From Acidobacteriaceae bacterium (GTDB lineage: Bacteria > Acidobacteriota > Terriglobia > Terriglobales > Acidobacteriaceae), in NCBI GenBank assembly GCA_003165095.1, contig PLSH01000166.1:1-23716 (forward strand): 23,716 bases of DNA. Direction: 5' to 3'. The notes beneath the pieces were generated by a model. It was not told where the DNA came from, searched no databases, and worked only from the letters and a program-made list of their open reading frames with translations. Of this stretch, positions 1 through 9,671 are shown one piece after another (position 1 is the stretch's first letter; the number at the start of each line of letters is the position of its first letter). The position numbers and the translations under genes are program-made.

Positions 1-126
1 AGGGGAGTTCCCAAACCTGCTGGTGCATCAGCGGCGCCCCATTCAAAGCGATTGCCAGCACGACGAACGCCGCCACCCTTCGGCCAAGTGGTGTGCAGAA
101 AATCCAATTCGTTCCACCACTGCCTG
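1..126 (-). other. Left-edge stretch downstream of the response regulator; possible 5' end of an unidentified minus-strand gene
   Basis: This short stretch lies just after the TAG stop of the response regulator. On the minus strand one frame stays open to the window edge and contains a hydrophobic run (AAFVVLAIALNGAPL) after two arginines, reminiscent of a signal peptide or membrane anchor. It could begin at a GTG around position 76, but there is no convincing ribosome binding site and too little sequence to identify a family. It may equally be non-coding. I see no terminator hairpin here. Confidence 0.2.
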
Positions 127-762
127 CTAAAGATGGACGATACCGCGCTGCAGGGCAGCCACGGCAGCCTGAGTTCGCGCAGAAACGCCAAGACGGCCGA
201 GAATGACATTGACGTGGCATTTCACGGTACCTTCGGTGATACCCAGGTTGGCCGCAATTTCCCTATTGCTTTTGCCTTTCACGATCAACGTTAATACCTC
301 GTGCTCGCGCGGCGTAAGTTCCGAATCGGGTAATCGGTCTGCAAGCTGCCGACTCACCGAATCCGGTATGTACCGTTTGCCCGCCGACACGCGGCGGATC
401 GCTTCGATTAGAACCTGATACGGCATGGCCTTGATGATGTAGCCCATTGCTCCAGCGTCGAGCGCGCGATGGATGTCTTCATCGGAGTCATACGTCGTCA
501 GCACGATTAGTCTGGCATTTGGGTGATTGCGCCTGATTGCCACGATTACTTCAACTCCGTTCATCTCGGGCATCCTGAGATCGACCAAGCCGAGGTCAAT
601 TCGTTCCGGATCGAATGCCTTTACCGCAGCCGCGCCTTCAGCAACTTCAACTGCTACTCGCATATCTGGCTGTGCATTGATCATGGTCACGAGCCCAAGC
701 CGGACAACCGGATGATCGTCGGCAATCAGTAAGCGAATCGGATTATTCTTCTCGTATACCAT
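127..762 (-). CDS. NarL/FixJ-family response regulator (REC + LuxR-type HTH)
   Basis: This is a 211-aa DNA-binding response regulator, the likely phospho-acceptor of the adjacent histidine kinase. The receiver domain (about residues 8-125) shows the acidic pair D15/D16 in LLIADDHP, the phospho-accepting D61 in LVDLRMPEMNG, the switch threonine in VLTTYD and the conserved K111. A LuxR-type helix-turn-helix follows at about 149-195 (LTPREHEVL, then KSNREIAANLGITEGTVKCH). I chose the ATG at 762 because it sits directly before the receiver domain and is preceded by GAGGT. A longer in-frame reading to 891 only adds sequence overlapping the kinase gene. The start overlaps the kinase 3' end by 20 nt, so the two are probably translationally coupled. 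The target promoter is unknown; the divergent receptor and glycosidase genes are the obvious candidates. Family assignment is secure, target is inference. Confidence 0.95.
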   Translation of the reverse strand: MVYEKNNPIRLLIADDHPVVRLGLVTMINAQPDMRVAVEVAEGAAAVKAFDPERIDLGLVDLRMPEMNGVEVIVAIRRNHPNARLIVLTTYDSDEDIHRALDAGAMGYIIKAMPYQVLIEAIRRVSAGKRYIPDSVSRQLADRLPDSELTPREHEVLTLIVKGKSNREIAANLGITEGTVKCHVNVILGRLGVSARTQAAVAALQRGIVHL

Positions 763-3700
763 TGGACCTCGCTGACATCGCAGACGGCTTTCCAGGGAGC
801 GGCACGAGCACGGAAACACAAGTACCTTCGCCTGGTGTGCTCGTCGTGGTAAGCGTTCCTCCAATCCTGTGCGCGCGTTCCTCCATTCCAATCAGACCGT
901 AGTGCATATTGTCTCCGGTATCGGGCACAAATCCACACCCGTCGTCTGCGACCGAGAGCGCTATACTGCGTTCGTTCGCAGAAAGATGGAGCGTCACCAT
1001 TGACGCATGCGCATGTTGCAGAGCATTGGAGGCCGCCTCTCGCGCGATTTGTAAGATCTCATGATGGCTGCGCTCATCAACCACTACCCTCTTGGATTCG
1101 CATTCACATGTGAGTTTTACCAAAGCATCATGAGACATGTGTTCCGTAAGCTCCAGCAGGGAGACAACGAGATCATTGTGTGTGAAGTCCTGATGGCGGA
1201 GATTCCAGACCGAACGTCGAGCCTCCTCTATAGTTTCATGAATCTGGTAACGGGCGCGCGCCAGCACCTGGTGGCTTACTGCCGGCGAACTTTCCTGCGT
1301 GCTCGCAGCGGCCTCCAGAAGTGTGGACACCCCGACACATCCTTGGATGACGGTGTCGTGCAATTCGCGCGCCAGTCTCCCGCGTTCTTCCAGCACTGCC
1401 GCGAACTGCCTGTGGATGCGTTCCACACGTTGCCGGTACAAGAGCAACACTATAACGATGAGAAACAATATGCACGCGAGAATGAACCAGCGGGTTTGGT
1501 ACCACGCCGGTGCTCTGGTAATCGCCATTTCTGTCGTGGCCGCAAGCGCCGGCTGGTCTGAATCGTAGGCAATGACCCGGAACCGATACTCGCCCGGGGG
1601 AACGTTCGTATAAAACGCGGTACGCCGGTCACCGGCATCGATCCAGGCATGATCAAAGCCATCCAGCCGGTAGCGAAAGCGTACGCGTTCCGGGCTGCTC
1701 AGATTGATGGCCGCATAATGTATCTCGAAGTTCTGCTGATCGCGCGAAAGTATTGCGCGGGGGTGGATGGGAAGTTCCTTGCCTTCCGATTCCAGGTGGT
1801 CAATGACAACAGGAAAGGGAGCGGGCTCTGTCACATCGCGGGGCTGAAGACGTACTGCGCCGTTCCCGCTGGCGAACCAGATGGCCCCCGATGCCGCTCG
1901 CCATATCGAAGGCTGCACAGAGGCGTTCATTTGCGAGGCGTTGATTCCTTCAGAGACTCCGAAGACCCGAATTGGAATGCGAGAAACATCACCTTCATTC
2001 TGTAACAGGTCTTTTCGCCTGACAGAGAAGATTCCCTCCGAACTGCTAATCCAGAGCCTGTCTTCTTTCCCCTCGACGATTCCCAGAATATTGTCGCTGA
2101 GCAAACCTTGAGCGGAGCTATAATGCCGCAAGTCACCGCCATGAAATGACCAAAGTCCTGACCCACGCGAACCGAACCACATCACGCCTTCCTTATCTTG
2201 AATAATCGCGTAAACCTTCTGTTCCCGCAGCGCTTCGAAGACGCCAAGAGGCATGATGCGCCCATCGTGGATGCGCACCACTCCGCCGTCTGTGCCCACC
2301 CACAGGTCGCCCGTCCAGTCGAACAAGAGGGCGCGCACGCTGTCGCTCAGAAGTCCCGATCCTGCGTTAAGGTGGTTTGACCTGCCGATTTGAGACAGCC
2401 CACTGTCCATACCGACCCACATGCTTCCGTCCGGAGCTTCACAGAATGCCCGCACCAGATCCAACTCGGGGTACCGGTGTACCCTACCTGCCGAGAGAAC
2501 AAAGACTCCCTGCCCCACGGTGCCCACCCATTTCCTATGTTCCCGGTCTTCGAAAATCGTGCGCACTCCCAATCTGCGCGGAATTCCCGGCAATGCGGCG
2601 GGCGCCAGCACATTTCCCTGCACCTGCATCAACTGATCGCCGGTGGTCGTGACCCATACGGCGCCGTCGCTGTCTTGATAAACCGTTTTTACGTTGACGG
2701 GCGTGTTATGCGCAGCCATGACAACTCTGCCCGCGTTCTTTGAGAGGCGAGCCAGTCCATTGGCAGTGCCTACCCACAAACCACCGCGCGAATCCAGCAG
2801 CAGGCTCAGCACGTTATTATCGGGCAGAACGTTGGGCGCGTCGAAGTGAGTAATGCTGTGAGCCACCACGCGGAAGACGCCGTCATTCGAAGTTCCCAGC
2901 CAGAGTCCGCCTTCGGAGTCTTCCTGGAGCGCTGTTACAGTCAGGGGTCCGTCCGGATCCTTATTCGAGATTGCCGTGGAGGCTAAAGGCCGCACGATTC
3001 CTTCTCGGGCCTGGAGGTCGCCGGTATACCGAGCCGGCCAGTGCCATAGGTTTCTTCCCGCCCCAATCCAGAGGCTACCGTCACGGGAGCGATGCATTAA
3101 CCACGCCCTGCGATCTCCACCTACATGCAAAGGTAGGTGCCACGTACCGTGATGGGAAGCATCGAGCGCGAGCAATCCCACGGTATTCGCTGCGTCGGTG
3201 CAGCCAATCAGTATCCTGTCTTGAGGGCTCTCTGTGATGGAATAGACATTGATTGAGGGCACACCGCTGCGATCGTCCACGCGCTCGAACCTGCTGCGAT
3301 GCAAAATGAACAGACCGCGATCGGTGCCGATCCAAAGTTGGGAACGGCTATCTTCGAAGATCGCACGCACAAATCCATTGGAAAGGCCCTCGCGCTCACC
3401 GTATCGCTGAAAGAGGCCTTCACTATATCGAACCAGGCCTCCACCTTCGGTGCCGATCCACAAAGCGCCATCGCGCGTGACGTAGAGTTGAAGAATACTG
3501 TCTTCAGTCAGCGCCAGAGTGTTGGTGTGCCCGAAGGAGCGGAACTCGAAACCGTCGAAGCGCACCAGACCGCCGGTTGTCCCAATCCACAGATATCCGT
3601 CGGGCGTTTGAGCAAGCGCCTGGACCGTGTTCTGCGGTAATCCATTTTGCATCTGCCAGATGCGGGATCCAATGCTCTGTGCGACAGCAGAAAGAGCCAA

Positions 3701-3769
3701 GAAGAGCAAGCCATGTGCCAGCACAAACCTGGATACGATGCGCAACGATGTCGCCTGCAAACTGCTCAT
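743..3769 (-). CDS. Beta-propeller sensor histidine kinase (Reg_prop, Y_Y_Y, HisKA_3, HATPase)
   Basis: This is a 1008-aa membrane sensor kinase. After a signal peptide (about 1-32, ending ALSAVAQ) come roughly a dozen propeller repeats with the signature LWIGT-x-x-GL (about residues 40-645), such as YLWIGTTGGLVRF and LWVGTDGGVVRI. These form two periplasmic propellers. A Y_Y_Y domain follows (about 680-745), then one transmembrane helix (about 761-778). The cytoplasmic kinase part has an HisKA_3 H-box (RELHDTVIQG, H804), an N-box (IAREAASNALQHA, N915) and G-boxes (DDGCGF; HYGLIGMEERA). The architecture resembles the BT-type periplasmic sensors for oligosaccharides but lacks the fused receiver and AraC output of true hybrids; output goes through the overlapping NarL-type gene. 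I prefer the ATG at 3769 because it places the signal peptide at the N-terminus. A TTG at 3838 would add 23 residues. The ligand is unknown; a glycan is inferred from context. Confidence 0.93.
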   Translation of the reverse strand: MSSLQATSLRIVSRFVLAHGLLFLALSAVAQSIGSRIWQMQNGLPQNTVQALAQTPDGYLWIGTTGGLVRFDGFEFRSFGHTNTLALTEDSILQLYVTRDGALWIGTEGGGLVRYSEGLFQRYGEREGLSNGFVRAIFEDSRSQLWIGTDRGLFILHRSRFERVDDRSGVPSINVYSITESPQDRILIGCTDAANTVGLLALDASHHGTWHLPLHVGGDRRAWLMHRSRDGSLWIGAGRNLWHWPARYTGDLQAREGIVRPLASTAISNKDPDGPLTVTALQEDSEGGLWLGTSNDGVFRVVAHSITHFDAPNVLPDNNVLSLLLDSRGGLWVGTANGLARLSKNAGRVVMAAHNTPVNVKTVYQDSDGAVWVTTTGDQLMQVQGNVLAPAALPGIPRRLGVRTIFEDREHRKWVGTVGQGVFVLSAGRVHRYPELDLVRAFCEAPDGSMWVGMDSGLSQIGRSNHLNAGSGLLSDSVRALLFDWTGDLWVGTDGGVVRIHDGRIMPLGVFEALREQKVYAIIQDKEGVMWFGSRGSGLWSFHGGDLRHYSSAQGLLSDNILGIVEGKEDRLWISSSEGIFSVRRKDLLQNEGDVSRIPIRVFGVSEGINASQMNASVQPSIWRAASGAIWFASGNGAVRLQPRDVTEPAPFPVVIDHLESEGKELPIHPRAILSRDQQNFEIHYAAINLSSPERVRFRYRLDGFDHAWIDAGDRRTAFYTNVPPGEYRFRVIAYDSDQPALAATTEMAITRAPAWYQTRWFILACILFLIVIVLLLYRQRVERIHRQFAAVLEERGRLARELHDTVIQGCVGVSTLLEAAASTQESSPAVSHQVLARARYQIHETIEEARRSVWNLRHQDFTHNDLVVSLLELTEHMSHDALVKLTCECESKRVVVDERSHHEILQIAREAASNALQHAHASMVTLHLSANERSIALSVADDGCGFVPDTGDNMHYGLIGMEERAHRIGGTLTTTSTPGEGTCVSVLVPLPGKPSAMSARSNGIREE

Positions 3770-4383
3770 GATCCATCCCGACACGGGCGAATCATAGGCG
3801 ATCGAGAGTTCGTGACGCAACTCGATTGGCATTGGCAACCGAAAGAGCGCCAGGTTGATGGATAGGCGTTTGGCTCGGGCTTAAAAGAGCGGCAGGGGCC
3901 GTAACCCAGCGGAAACGTATACTCCCGGAGACCACTTGGAATGCGTTCAAGTCCGCGCCTCATTGAATCGTGCGCTCCCCTTGTTCCTTCTCTTCCTGAA
4001 ACTTTTCTAGCACTAGATTCTTCAAATCTTCGCCTTTTCCGCTCAAGATGTAGCTGCGCGCGGGAGTCCCTGGGCGCCTCTACCGCATCGATTGCGAGTT
4101 CTGGGCAGTCCCGCCATGGATTATTCGCTCTCATCTATCGTTCGATAGATGCGCGTCGTGGATATCGTTTGGTACGTTTCTCCCGGCTGAAGAACAGCCT
4201 TCGAATCCTCATCGAAACCGGCGCCGTGCTCCAGAGCGATCAAGAGACGAGGGTTCGCTTCTCACGATTGAGTAAACGTTCTCCCGGTTGTTGAGGTATG
4301 GGTTGGTGAGATCAGCAAAGCACTCGTGTGAGAATGCCGAGGCGTCAGATGAGCACTTTAAGCAGGACATTTTGGAGATCAGC
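3770..4383. other. Divergent intergenic region between the sensor kinase and the first TonB-dependent receptor
   Basis: About 610 nt separate the kinase start from the receptor start. Frames of 117 and 122 codons on opposite strands exist here, but both are arginine/serine-rich and lack recognisable domains, so I treat the stretch as non-coding. It holds a perfect inverted repeat at 4132-4151 and three copies of a motif of the form ACGT followed by CTCCCGG (3913-3928, 4173-4186, 4274-4287). The receptor's ribosome binding site GGAG is at 4374-4377. No unambiguous -35/-10 pair could be placed. Confidence 0.6.
4132..4151. promoter_or_regulatory. Perfect 9-bp inverted repeat, candidate operator
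   Basis: CATCTATCG and CGATAGATG are perfectly complementary arms separated by TT. The site is about 230 nt upstream of the receptor start and 360 nt from the kinase start, inside the divergent control region. It has no T-tract, so an operator is more likely than a terminator. The binding protein is unknown; the NarL-type regulator next door is one possibility. Confidence 0.45.
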
Positions 4384-7300
4384 ATGACAAAAACGCGGTC
4401 GATCATAACGGCAATCGCAGTAGTTCTAGCGCTGGGGAGCTTCTGGCCAGGCAATTTGGCCGCCCAGGGACTGTTCGGCACCATCAGCGGAGCGGTCACA
4501 GACGCAACCGGAGCTGTGATTCCGAATGCAGCCGTCACCATCACCAACGTGGGCACGAATGTGGCAACGACAATCACCACAAACGGCTCCGGTGACTATA
4601 GCGTTTCCGGCCTGAACCCTGGCATCTATCGCGTGGAAGCCAGCGCCAAGGGATTCAAGAATGAAGTTCAGAATAGCATTGTTCTCGAAGTCGACGGCAA
4701 TCCCAAGGCAAGTTTCAAGCTGCAAATTGGTGCGGCCTCTGAAACGGTGACCGTCACGGGTGAAAGCGCGGTGATGCAGACTCAGGCTTCGTCACTTGGC
4801 CAAACAGTGGATGAGCAACAGTTGAGCGATTTGCCAATTTCCGGATCGGCGGGCACAGGCCGCAGCGCTTACAGCCTGGTTGAGCTCTCTGCCGGAGTTA
4901 CCCAGCAGACCGGCGAAGGCGGTTACGCCCTGGACAACGCGCGCCTGAATGGCGGCCGGCCTCGCATGGACGATTACCTGATTGATGGAACCAGCACGGA
5001 ACAGCCGACCTTCGGCGGTCCGGACGCCAACCCCTCGGTCGACTCTGTGCAGGAGCTTCGCGTTCAGACCAATGACTTCGCCGCAGAATACGGCAAAGTG
5101 AGCGGCGGCGTCATCGAACTCACCACCAAGAGCGGCACCAACCTCTTTCACGGCTCGGCGTATGAGTACTATCAGACCTCCAAGCTGGACGCGAACAGCT
5201 ACTTTAGCAACCTGGACGGGATTCCCATCCAGCCTTCGCATTTCGACGAGTTTGGGGGCACCGTCGGGGGGCCGATTCTGAAGTCCAAACTGTTCTTCTT
5301 TACCGACTTTCAGGGAGTGCGTTCGGCTGGGTCCACGACGGAAACCGGCCAGATTGTGCCAAACTCCAGTTTCCTGAAAGGCGATCTCTCCGCACTATGC
5401 ACTACGGGGACGTTTTCGTCTGGGATCTGCACCAATACAAAATTTGGCTCTCAGCTCTACAACCCGGCAGCCGGATATGCGCCTTTCCTTAACAATCAGG
5501 TTCCCATCAGTACAATTGCAGGGGATCTTGAGGCCTTATGGCCAGGGGGAAACGCCGGAAGCGCAAGTGTGACGGGCGGGGATTTGTGGAACGGTATCTA
5601 TCAATATGGAGAGAGGGCAAATCGCGTCAATCCCCGCGTGGATTGGTTCCTGGGACAGCACGATCACATTTTTGGCGTCTATCACTATGAGAGCTCGTAT
5701 GCTCCCGGCAATACAGTTGGCTGGCTCGACGACGCAAGTTATCAGAATCTTCCTGTCACCACCGTCACGGCCGGCTGGACGCACACCTTCACTTCCTCCC
5801 TGCTGAATGACTTCCACTACGGCTACGATCACCGTCATCCGCTTCGGACCACCAATGGATACGGAGAAGCGGGTGACAGCGATTTCGGCATCTCGGGCAT
5901 TCCTGCCTGCAACTATCCCGGTGCAAATGGTAAATGCGGGCCGCCGTCAGTAGGCATTACCGGCTTCAGTGGACTCGGCGCGGGGGGCAACATGTTAATC
6001 GAGCCTGCCGGCTACAATGAGTTTCTTGACTCCGTGACGCTGGTCCGGCGCGCCCATAGTTTCAAGTTCGGCGGAGAAATTCGCCACGCCGCTATCAACA
6101 ACATTCAACCCAACCAACTGGACGGAAGCTTCGACTTCAATGGCAACGGCACGGGAAATGCGTTTGGGGATTTCCTGATCGGATATCTCTATAAGAGCAC
6201 CGTGCAGGTACAAACCGACTATCTTCAAGTCCACACCTGGGCCGATGCTCTCTACGGGCAGGACGACTGGAAGGTAAGCAGGAACCTGACTCTCAATCTC
6301 GGCGTTCGCTGGCAGTTCGACCCGTCCTGGACGTCTCCTAACAAGGAGTTGGCCAGCTTCGATCCATACCACCTCACATGGATACAAAACGGAGTGAATG
6401 GAGCTCCGGCAGGTTCGATCGAAACCCACTGGAAGGAGTTCGCTCCGCGCCTTGGCTTTGCGTGGACCCCGCGCAAGGATCTGGTGGTGCGCGGCGGTTA
6501 TGGCATTACCTACCCCGGCGTCCTGGGTCATGGGCGCGGTGGAGACGGCAACGTTTCGCCGAATCTGTTGGCCCAAACACAGATCAACCCCGGCACCTAC
6601 ATTTCGAGCCTGCCGACGATTGGCCTGCCTGCGGCGACCGGCGCCGCCCCGCTGGCAGACTACCAGGGCGAGTATTTTTATTACACGCCCAACCATCAGG
6701 CGGCTTCATACTCCGAGATGTGGAATTTCGCGGTCGAACAGCAACTTGGGCCGAAGTCCGCATTGACCATCGCGTACAGCGGAAGCCATGGAGTGCATCT
6801 GCCCGTCAACTACGCTTACAATCTCTGCCAGCAATCTGCCGCCAACATCACGGAGTATGGTACCGCGATTGAGGGTGGAACCATAGACAGTCCCTATTGC
6901 GGGGCGGGAAATATCACTGCGCTCGGAGGACCCTATGGGTTCTATGACGACTATGTTTATCCCGGCTGGTGGGGTCTTTCGAGTTCGGTATACAACGGAT
7001 TGCAAACCACATTCGACAGGCGATACTCTAACGGTTTCGCTCTTCTGAGCACGTTAACCTGGAGCAAGCTGCTGGACGATGCGTCCTCTGACTGGAGCGG
7101 CTTCGGCTCACTCGATGTGTACGGGCAGGACTTCTATCATCGGTCGGCGGAGCGTTCGGTGAGCGCCGGCGACATTCCGTTGCGCTTCCTTATCTCGCCG
7201 AATTACGCTCTGCCCCTCGGTCCTGGTCACAAGTTGTTGAACCACGGGGTCGCGGGCCAGGCGCTTGGAGGCTGGCGTGCAAGTGCCATCTACACGCTCA

Positions 7301-7791
7301 GCAAAGGGGATCCGGTCGGCATCAACGACGGCGGATACCTCTATTGCAATCCCGCAATGACGGTTGCGACGCGGCCCATGCAGATCGGCAATCCGGAAGC
7401 GGGATTCACCCGCGGCGTCGGCTCCAAGGGAACGTGGTTTAACACCAATGCCTTTGACTGGAAGGGAACCTGCTCCTATTACAGCAACCTGTATGACTCC
7501 GGTAATCCTTACTCAGGAAATCCAGCCGATTCCTTCGGAAACACTTCTCGGTATTCGAGTGAGATACGGGCTCCCGATGTCGACAATCTGGATGCGTCGC
7601 TGCAGAAGGAGTTCAGCCTGCCACACATTGGCGAGCAGAGCCGCTTGCGGATTCAACTGGACGCATTCAACACGCTAAACCACCCCGAGTTCTCACCGCC
7701 CGTGGGCGCCGCTAGTGCTCAGTTCGGTCAGGTTCTCAGTACGCGCAACGGTGGAAGAGTGGTGCAGCTGGGAGCTCACCTGGCTTTTTGA
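4384..7791 (+). CDS. Oar-like TonB-dependent receptor with carboxypeptidase-regulatory-like domain
   Basis: This 1135-aa protein is an outer-membrane TonB-dependent transporter of the large acidobacterial type. It has a signal peptide (1-28, ending NLAAQ) and an N-terminal Ig-like CarboxypepD_reg domain (about 31-115; ISGAVTDATGAVIPNAAVTI, then GDYSVSGLNPGIYRVEASAKGF). A plug region follows (about 130-260; DDYLIDGTSTEQPTFGG and ELTTKSGTNLFHGSAYEY), then a long beta-barrel ending in a terminal phenylalanine (LGAHLAF), as expected for BAM-dependent insertion. I chose the ATG at 4384 because GGAG lies 6 nt upstream and the signal peptide starts there; upstream in-frame codons belong to the leader. 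A glycosidase gene follows 157 nt downstream, suggesting transport of oligosaccharides for that enzyme, which is inference. No SusD-like gene is nearby, and no clear TonB box was recognised. Confidence 0.93.
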   Translation: MTKTRSIITAIAVVLALGSFWPGNLAAQGLFGTISGAVTDATGAVIPNAAVTITNVGTNVATTITTNGSGDYSVSGLNPGIYRVEASAKGFKNEVQNSIVLEVDGNPKASFKLQIGAASETVTVTGESAVMQTQASSLGQTVDEQQLSDLPISGSAGTGRSAYSLVELSAGVTQQTGEGGYALDNARLNGGRPRMDDYLIDGTSTEQPTFGGPDANPSVDSVQELRVQTNDFAAEYGKVSGGVIELTTKSGTNLFHGSAYEYYQTSKLDANSYFSNLDGIPIQPSHFDEFGGTVGGPILKSKLFFFTDFQGVRSAGSTTETGQIVPNSSFLKGDLSALCTTGTFSSGICTNTKFGSQLYNPAAGYAPFLNNQVPISTIAGDLEALWPGGNAGSASVTGGDLWNGIYQYGERANRVNPRVDWFLGQHDHIFGVYHYESSYAPGNTVGWLDDASYQNLPVTTVTAGWTHTFTSSLLNDFHYGYDHRHPLRTTNGYGEAGDSDFGISGIPACNYPGANGKCGPPSVGITGFSGLGAGGNMLIEPAGYNEFLDSVTLVRRAHSFKFGGEIRHAAINNIQPNQLDGSFDFNGNGTGNAFGDFLIGYLYKSTVQVQTDYLQVHTWADALYGQDDWKVSRNLTLNLGVRWQFDPSWTSPNKELASFDPYHLTWIQNGVNGAPAGSIETHWKEFAPRLGFAWTPRKDLVVRGGYGITYPGVLGHGRGGDGNVSPNLLAQTQINPGTYISSLPTIGLPAATGAAPLADYQGEYFYYTPNHQAASYSEMWNFAVEQQLGPKSALTIAYSGSHGVHLPVNYAYNLCQQSAANITEYGTAIEGGTIDSPYCGAGNITALGGPYGFYDDYVYPGWWGLSSSVYNGLQTTFDRRYSNGFALLSTLTWSKLLDDASSDWSGFGSLDVYGQDFYHRSAERSVSAGDIPLRFLISPNYALPLGPGHKLLNHGVAGQALGGWRASAIYTLSKGDPVGINDGGYLYCNPAMTVATRPMQIGNPEAGFTRGVGSKGTWFNTNAFDWKGTCSYYSNLYDSGNPYSGNPADSFGNTSRYSSEIRAPDVDNLDASLQKEFSLPHIGEQSRLRIQLDAFNTLNHPEFSPPVGAASAQFGQVLSTRNGGRVVQLGAHLAF

Positions 7792-7876
7792 CGCTTTTTC
7801 CCAGCCTTCGCGAGGGATCGCCTGCCCGGTGGTCCCGAGCGTGGCCTATCTTCTCTCAACCCCTGCGATCCGGTTC

Positions 7877-7893
7877 CCATTGCCACGCAATGG
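7877..7893. repeat. Short inverted repeat between receptor and glycosidase genes
   Basis: CCATTG and CAATGG flank a 5-nt loop (CCACG) in the 157-nt gap between the receptor and the following glycosidase. There is no T-run after it, so it is unlikely to be an intrinsic terminator. It could be an mRNA stabilising hairpin or chance. Confidence 0.25.
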
Positions 7894-7948
7894 CGTGAAC
7901 TCCGACTGCGAAGATTCGATTTTCAATACCTCGATCCATGGAAACTCG

Positions 7949-9616
7949 ATGAAATCACAATTCCATTCCGGAATGCTTTTTATATTTGCGGTTTTTCCGC
8001 TTCTTACGAGTTCTCCGATGCTCATGGCGCAAACGTCTGCCGCTGTGTGGAGTGTGGCTGAAAGCTCCAACCCGATGCCCCACTTCGAAACCCTTAACCA
8101 TCACCAGGTGCTCTATGTGGACGGCCAGCCGTTCTCGATGCTGGCGGTAGAGATTCCATGGTGGGACCTCCGGGCGGGGCATTACCGTGAGGATGAAACT
8201 GTCTATGACGGGCTTTACTCCAAGGCAAAGGAACTCGGCGTCAATACGCTGAAGGTCCCTGTCAAATGGTCCATGATCGAGCCGGAGAAAGATCAGTACG
8301 ATTTTTCGTACGTCGATCATGCCATCAGGATGGCCCGTGAAAATCATCTCCACCTGGTGCTGGACTGGTTTGGGCACTATGCGAGCGGTGACGGCAACAT
8401 CTACGAGAACCTGAGCAGCGAGCTATATGCACCCATTTATGTAGTGAAGGATGAGAACACTTATCCGCGCGCGATTGATGGAGACGGCGTTCTCCACCAC
8501 AATGCTGTTTCGTATGACTCTCCAGCCGTAATTGATCGCGAGGTGAAGGCTTTCGGCGGGTTCATGGCGCATCTGAAAAGAACGGATGTCGACCACGTGG
8601 TTGTGGGAATCCAGTTGGAGAATGAAATATCTGTTTTTGGAGCGGATCGCCATAACCCCAAGATGTTCCGCGATCACTCGTCTGCGTCGAACCGGAGGTT
8701 TGTTGAGCACGAGTTCACGGACGACCTGAAATATAGCGCCTGGGACATGAGCACTGCATGGATCAAGCCGATGACCGAAGCCGGTCAAGCCGCTTATCCC
8801 ATTCCGATTTTTCTTAACTACGTCAACGGTTCGTTGGAGGCAGGCATTATTGGCGGTTCTCCGGGAGAAGATGTTCGGACATACCTTGAGGACTGCCCCG
8901 ACCTATCTTTCATTGCCGTCAACTCATATTTTTGTGCAAAGTGGCATGGAGATCGCTGCGAATCACCATCACAGGGCGCAACCGGAGAGCTTCGAGCAGT
9001 GTTGCAGCAATATGCAACCTCGCGAAACGTGCCGGCGGTGACTGAAACCAACAGCGGCGACTCGGCTGTGGCGCCCCGATTTGCGTATATTGCGCTGGGC
9101 GAGTTCGGCGCGCCCATCTTCGCTCCCTGGGCGCTCACGATGTCCTATCCCGAGTCGAACGAACCATATGTCTTGCATGATGGCCGCCTTGCCGATGGTG
9201 CTTACGAATTGCAGGGGGCATACCAGTCTCTGGAGATGGCTCTGCCGCAGATTCTCATCTACGCGGGAACAGACAAGCTCAAAGTATTCCAGGCGCCTAC
9301 GGAGGGAGGCCACTTTTCATCAAGCACCACGATCAACGGACTGCCCCTGGACATAACCGGATCAGCCGACGGCCAAGCCATCGTGATTCACCCCTCGGGA
9401 AAGCAGCTTCTAATTGTCGGGAACAGAGTTGAAATCTCGCTGGAAAAGCCGGAGTTGGTGTGGCCGGCAATGCAAGGCCTGCATGTGCAACGAGTCCATT
9501 GGACACCAACTGGCTGGATGGTTGACGGCGATCCATTCTATGGCGTTGACCAAGCCGATCGGACGTTGTGGATTGATTTGGAATATCCGCAAGCTGTTCT
9601 GGTGACGCTGCCTTAA
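7949..9616 (+). CDS. Secreted GH35-like glycosidase (beta-galactosidase type, DUF5597-like C-terminus)
   Basis: This is a 555-aa secreted glycoside hydrolase. A signal peptide (about 1-28, ending MLMAQ) precedes a clan GH-A TIM barrel. The start shows HHQVLYVDGQPFSMLAVE, then LGVNTLKVPVKWSMIEPEKDQYDF and LVLDWFGHYASGDGN. The probable acid/base is E226 in GIQLENEIS, matching the Q-x-E-N-E of GH35. The probable nucleophile is E366 in VPAVTETNSGD. The C-terminal WPAMQGLHVQRVHWTPTGWMVDGD matches the segment found in DUF5597-carrying GH35 relatives. I start at the ATG at 7949 because it opens the signal peptide; the frame extends upstream to overlap the receptor gene but that part has no protein character. 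The ribosome binding site is weak (GGAA at 7940-7943). Beta-galactosidase is only the family's prototype activity, so the substrate is open. It lies 55 nt before the next glycosidase, probably in one operon. Confidence 0.85.
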   Translation: MKSQFHSGMLFIFAVFPLLTSSPMLMAQTSAAVWSVAESSNPMPHFETLNHHQVLYVDGQPFSMLAVEIPWWDLRAGHYREDETVYDGLYSKAKELGVNTLKVPVKWSMIEPEKDQYDFSYVDHAIRMARENHLHLVLDWFGHYASGDGNIYENLSSELYAPIYVVKDENTYPRAIDGDGVLHHNAVSYDSPAVIDREVKAFGGFMAHLKRTDVDHVVVGIQLENEISVFGADRHNPKMFRDHSSASNRRFVEHEFTDDLKYSAWDMSTAWIKPMTEAGQAAYPIPIFLNYVNGSLEAGIIGGSPGEDVRTYLEDCPDLSFIAVNSYFCAKWHGDRCESPSQGATGELRAVLQQYATSRNVPAVTETNSGDSAVAPRFAYIALGEFGAPIFAPWALTMSYPESNEPYVLHDGRLADGAYELQGAYQSLEMALPQILIYAGTDKLKVFQAPTEGGHFSSSTTINGLPLDITGSADGQAIVIHPSGKQLLIVGNRVEISLEKPELVWPAMQGLHVQRVHWTPTGWMVDGDPFYGVDQADRTLWIDLEYPQAVLVTLP

Positions 9617-9671
9617 TCAAAGTGGTAAATGGCCTCAAGAGCATTTGGATTTTGAAGAAAGACGGAGATCT

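Noticed and set aside
3941..4294. 117-codon plus-strand frame in the divergent intergenic region
   Set aside because: Ser/Arg-rich, no ribosome binding site, no domain; overlaps the inverted repeat and motif copies and so is likely non-coding.
5995..6696. Minus-strand open frame (233 codons) opposite the first receptor
   Set aside because: Antisense shadow; no ribosome binding site or domain.
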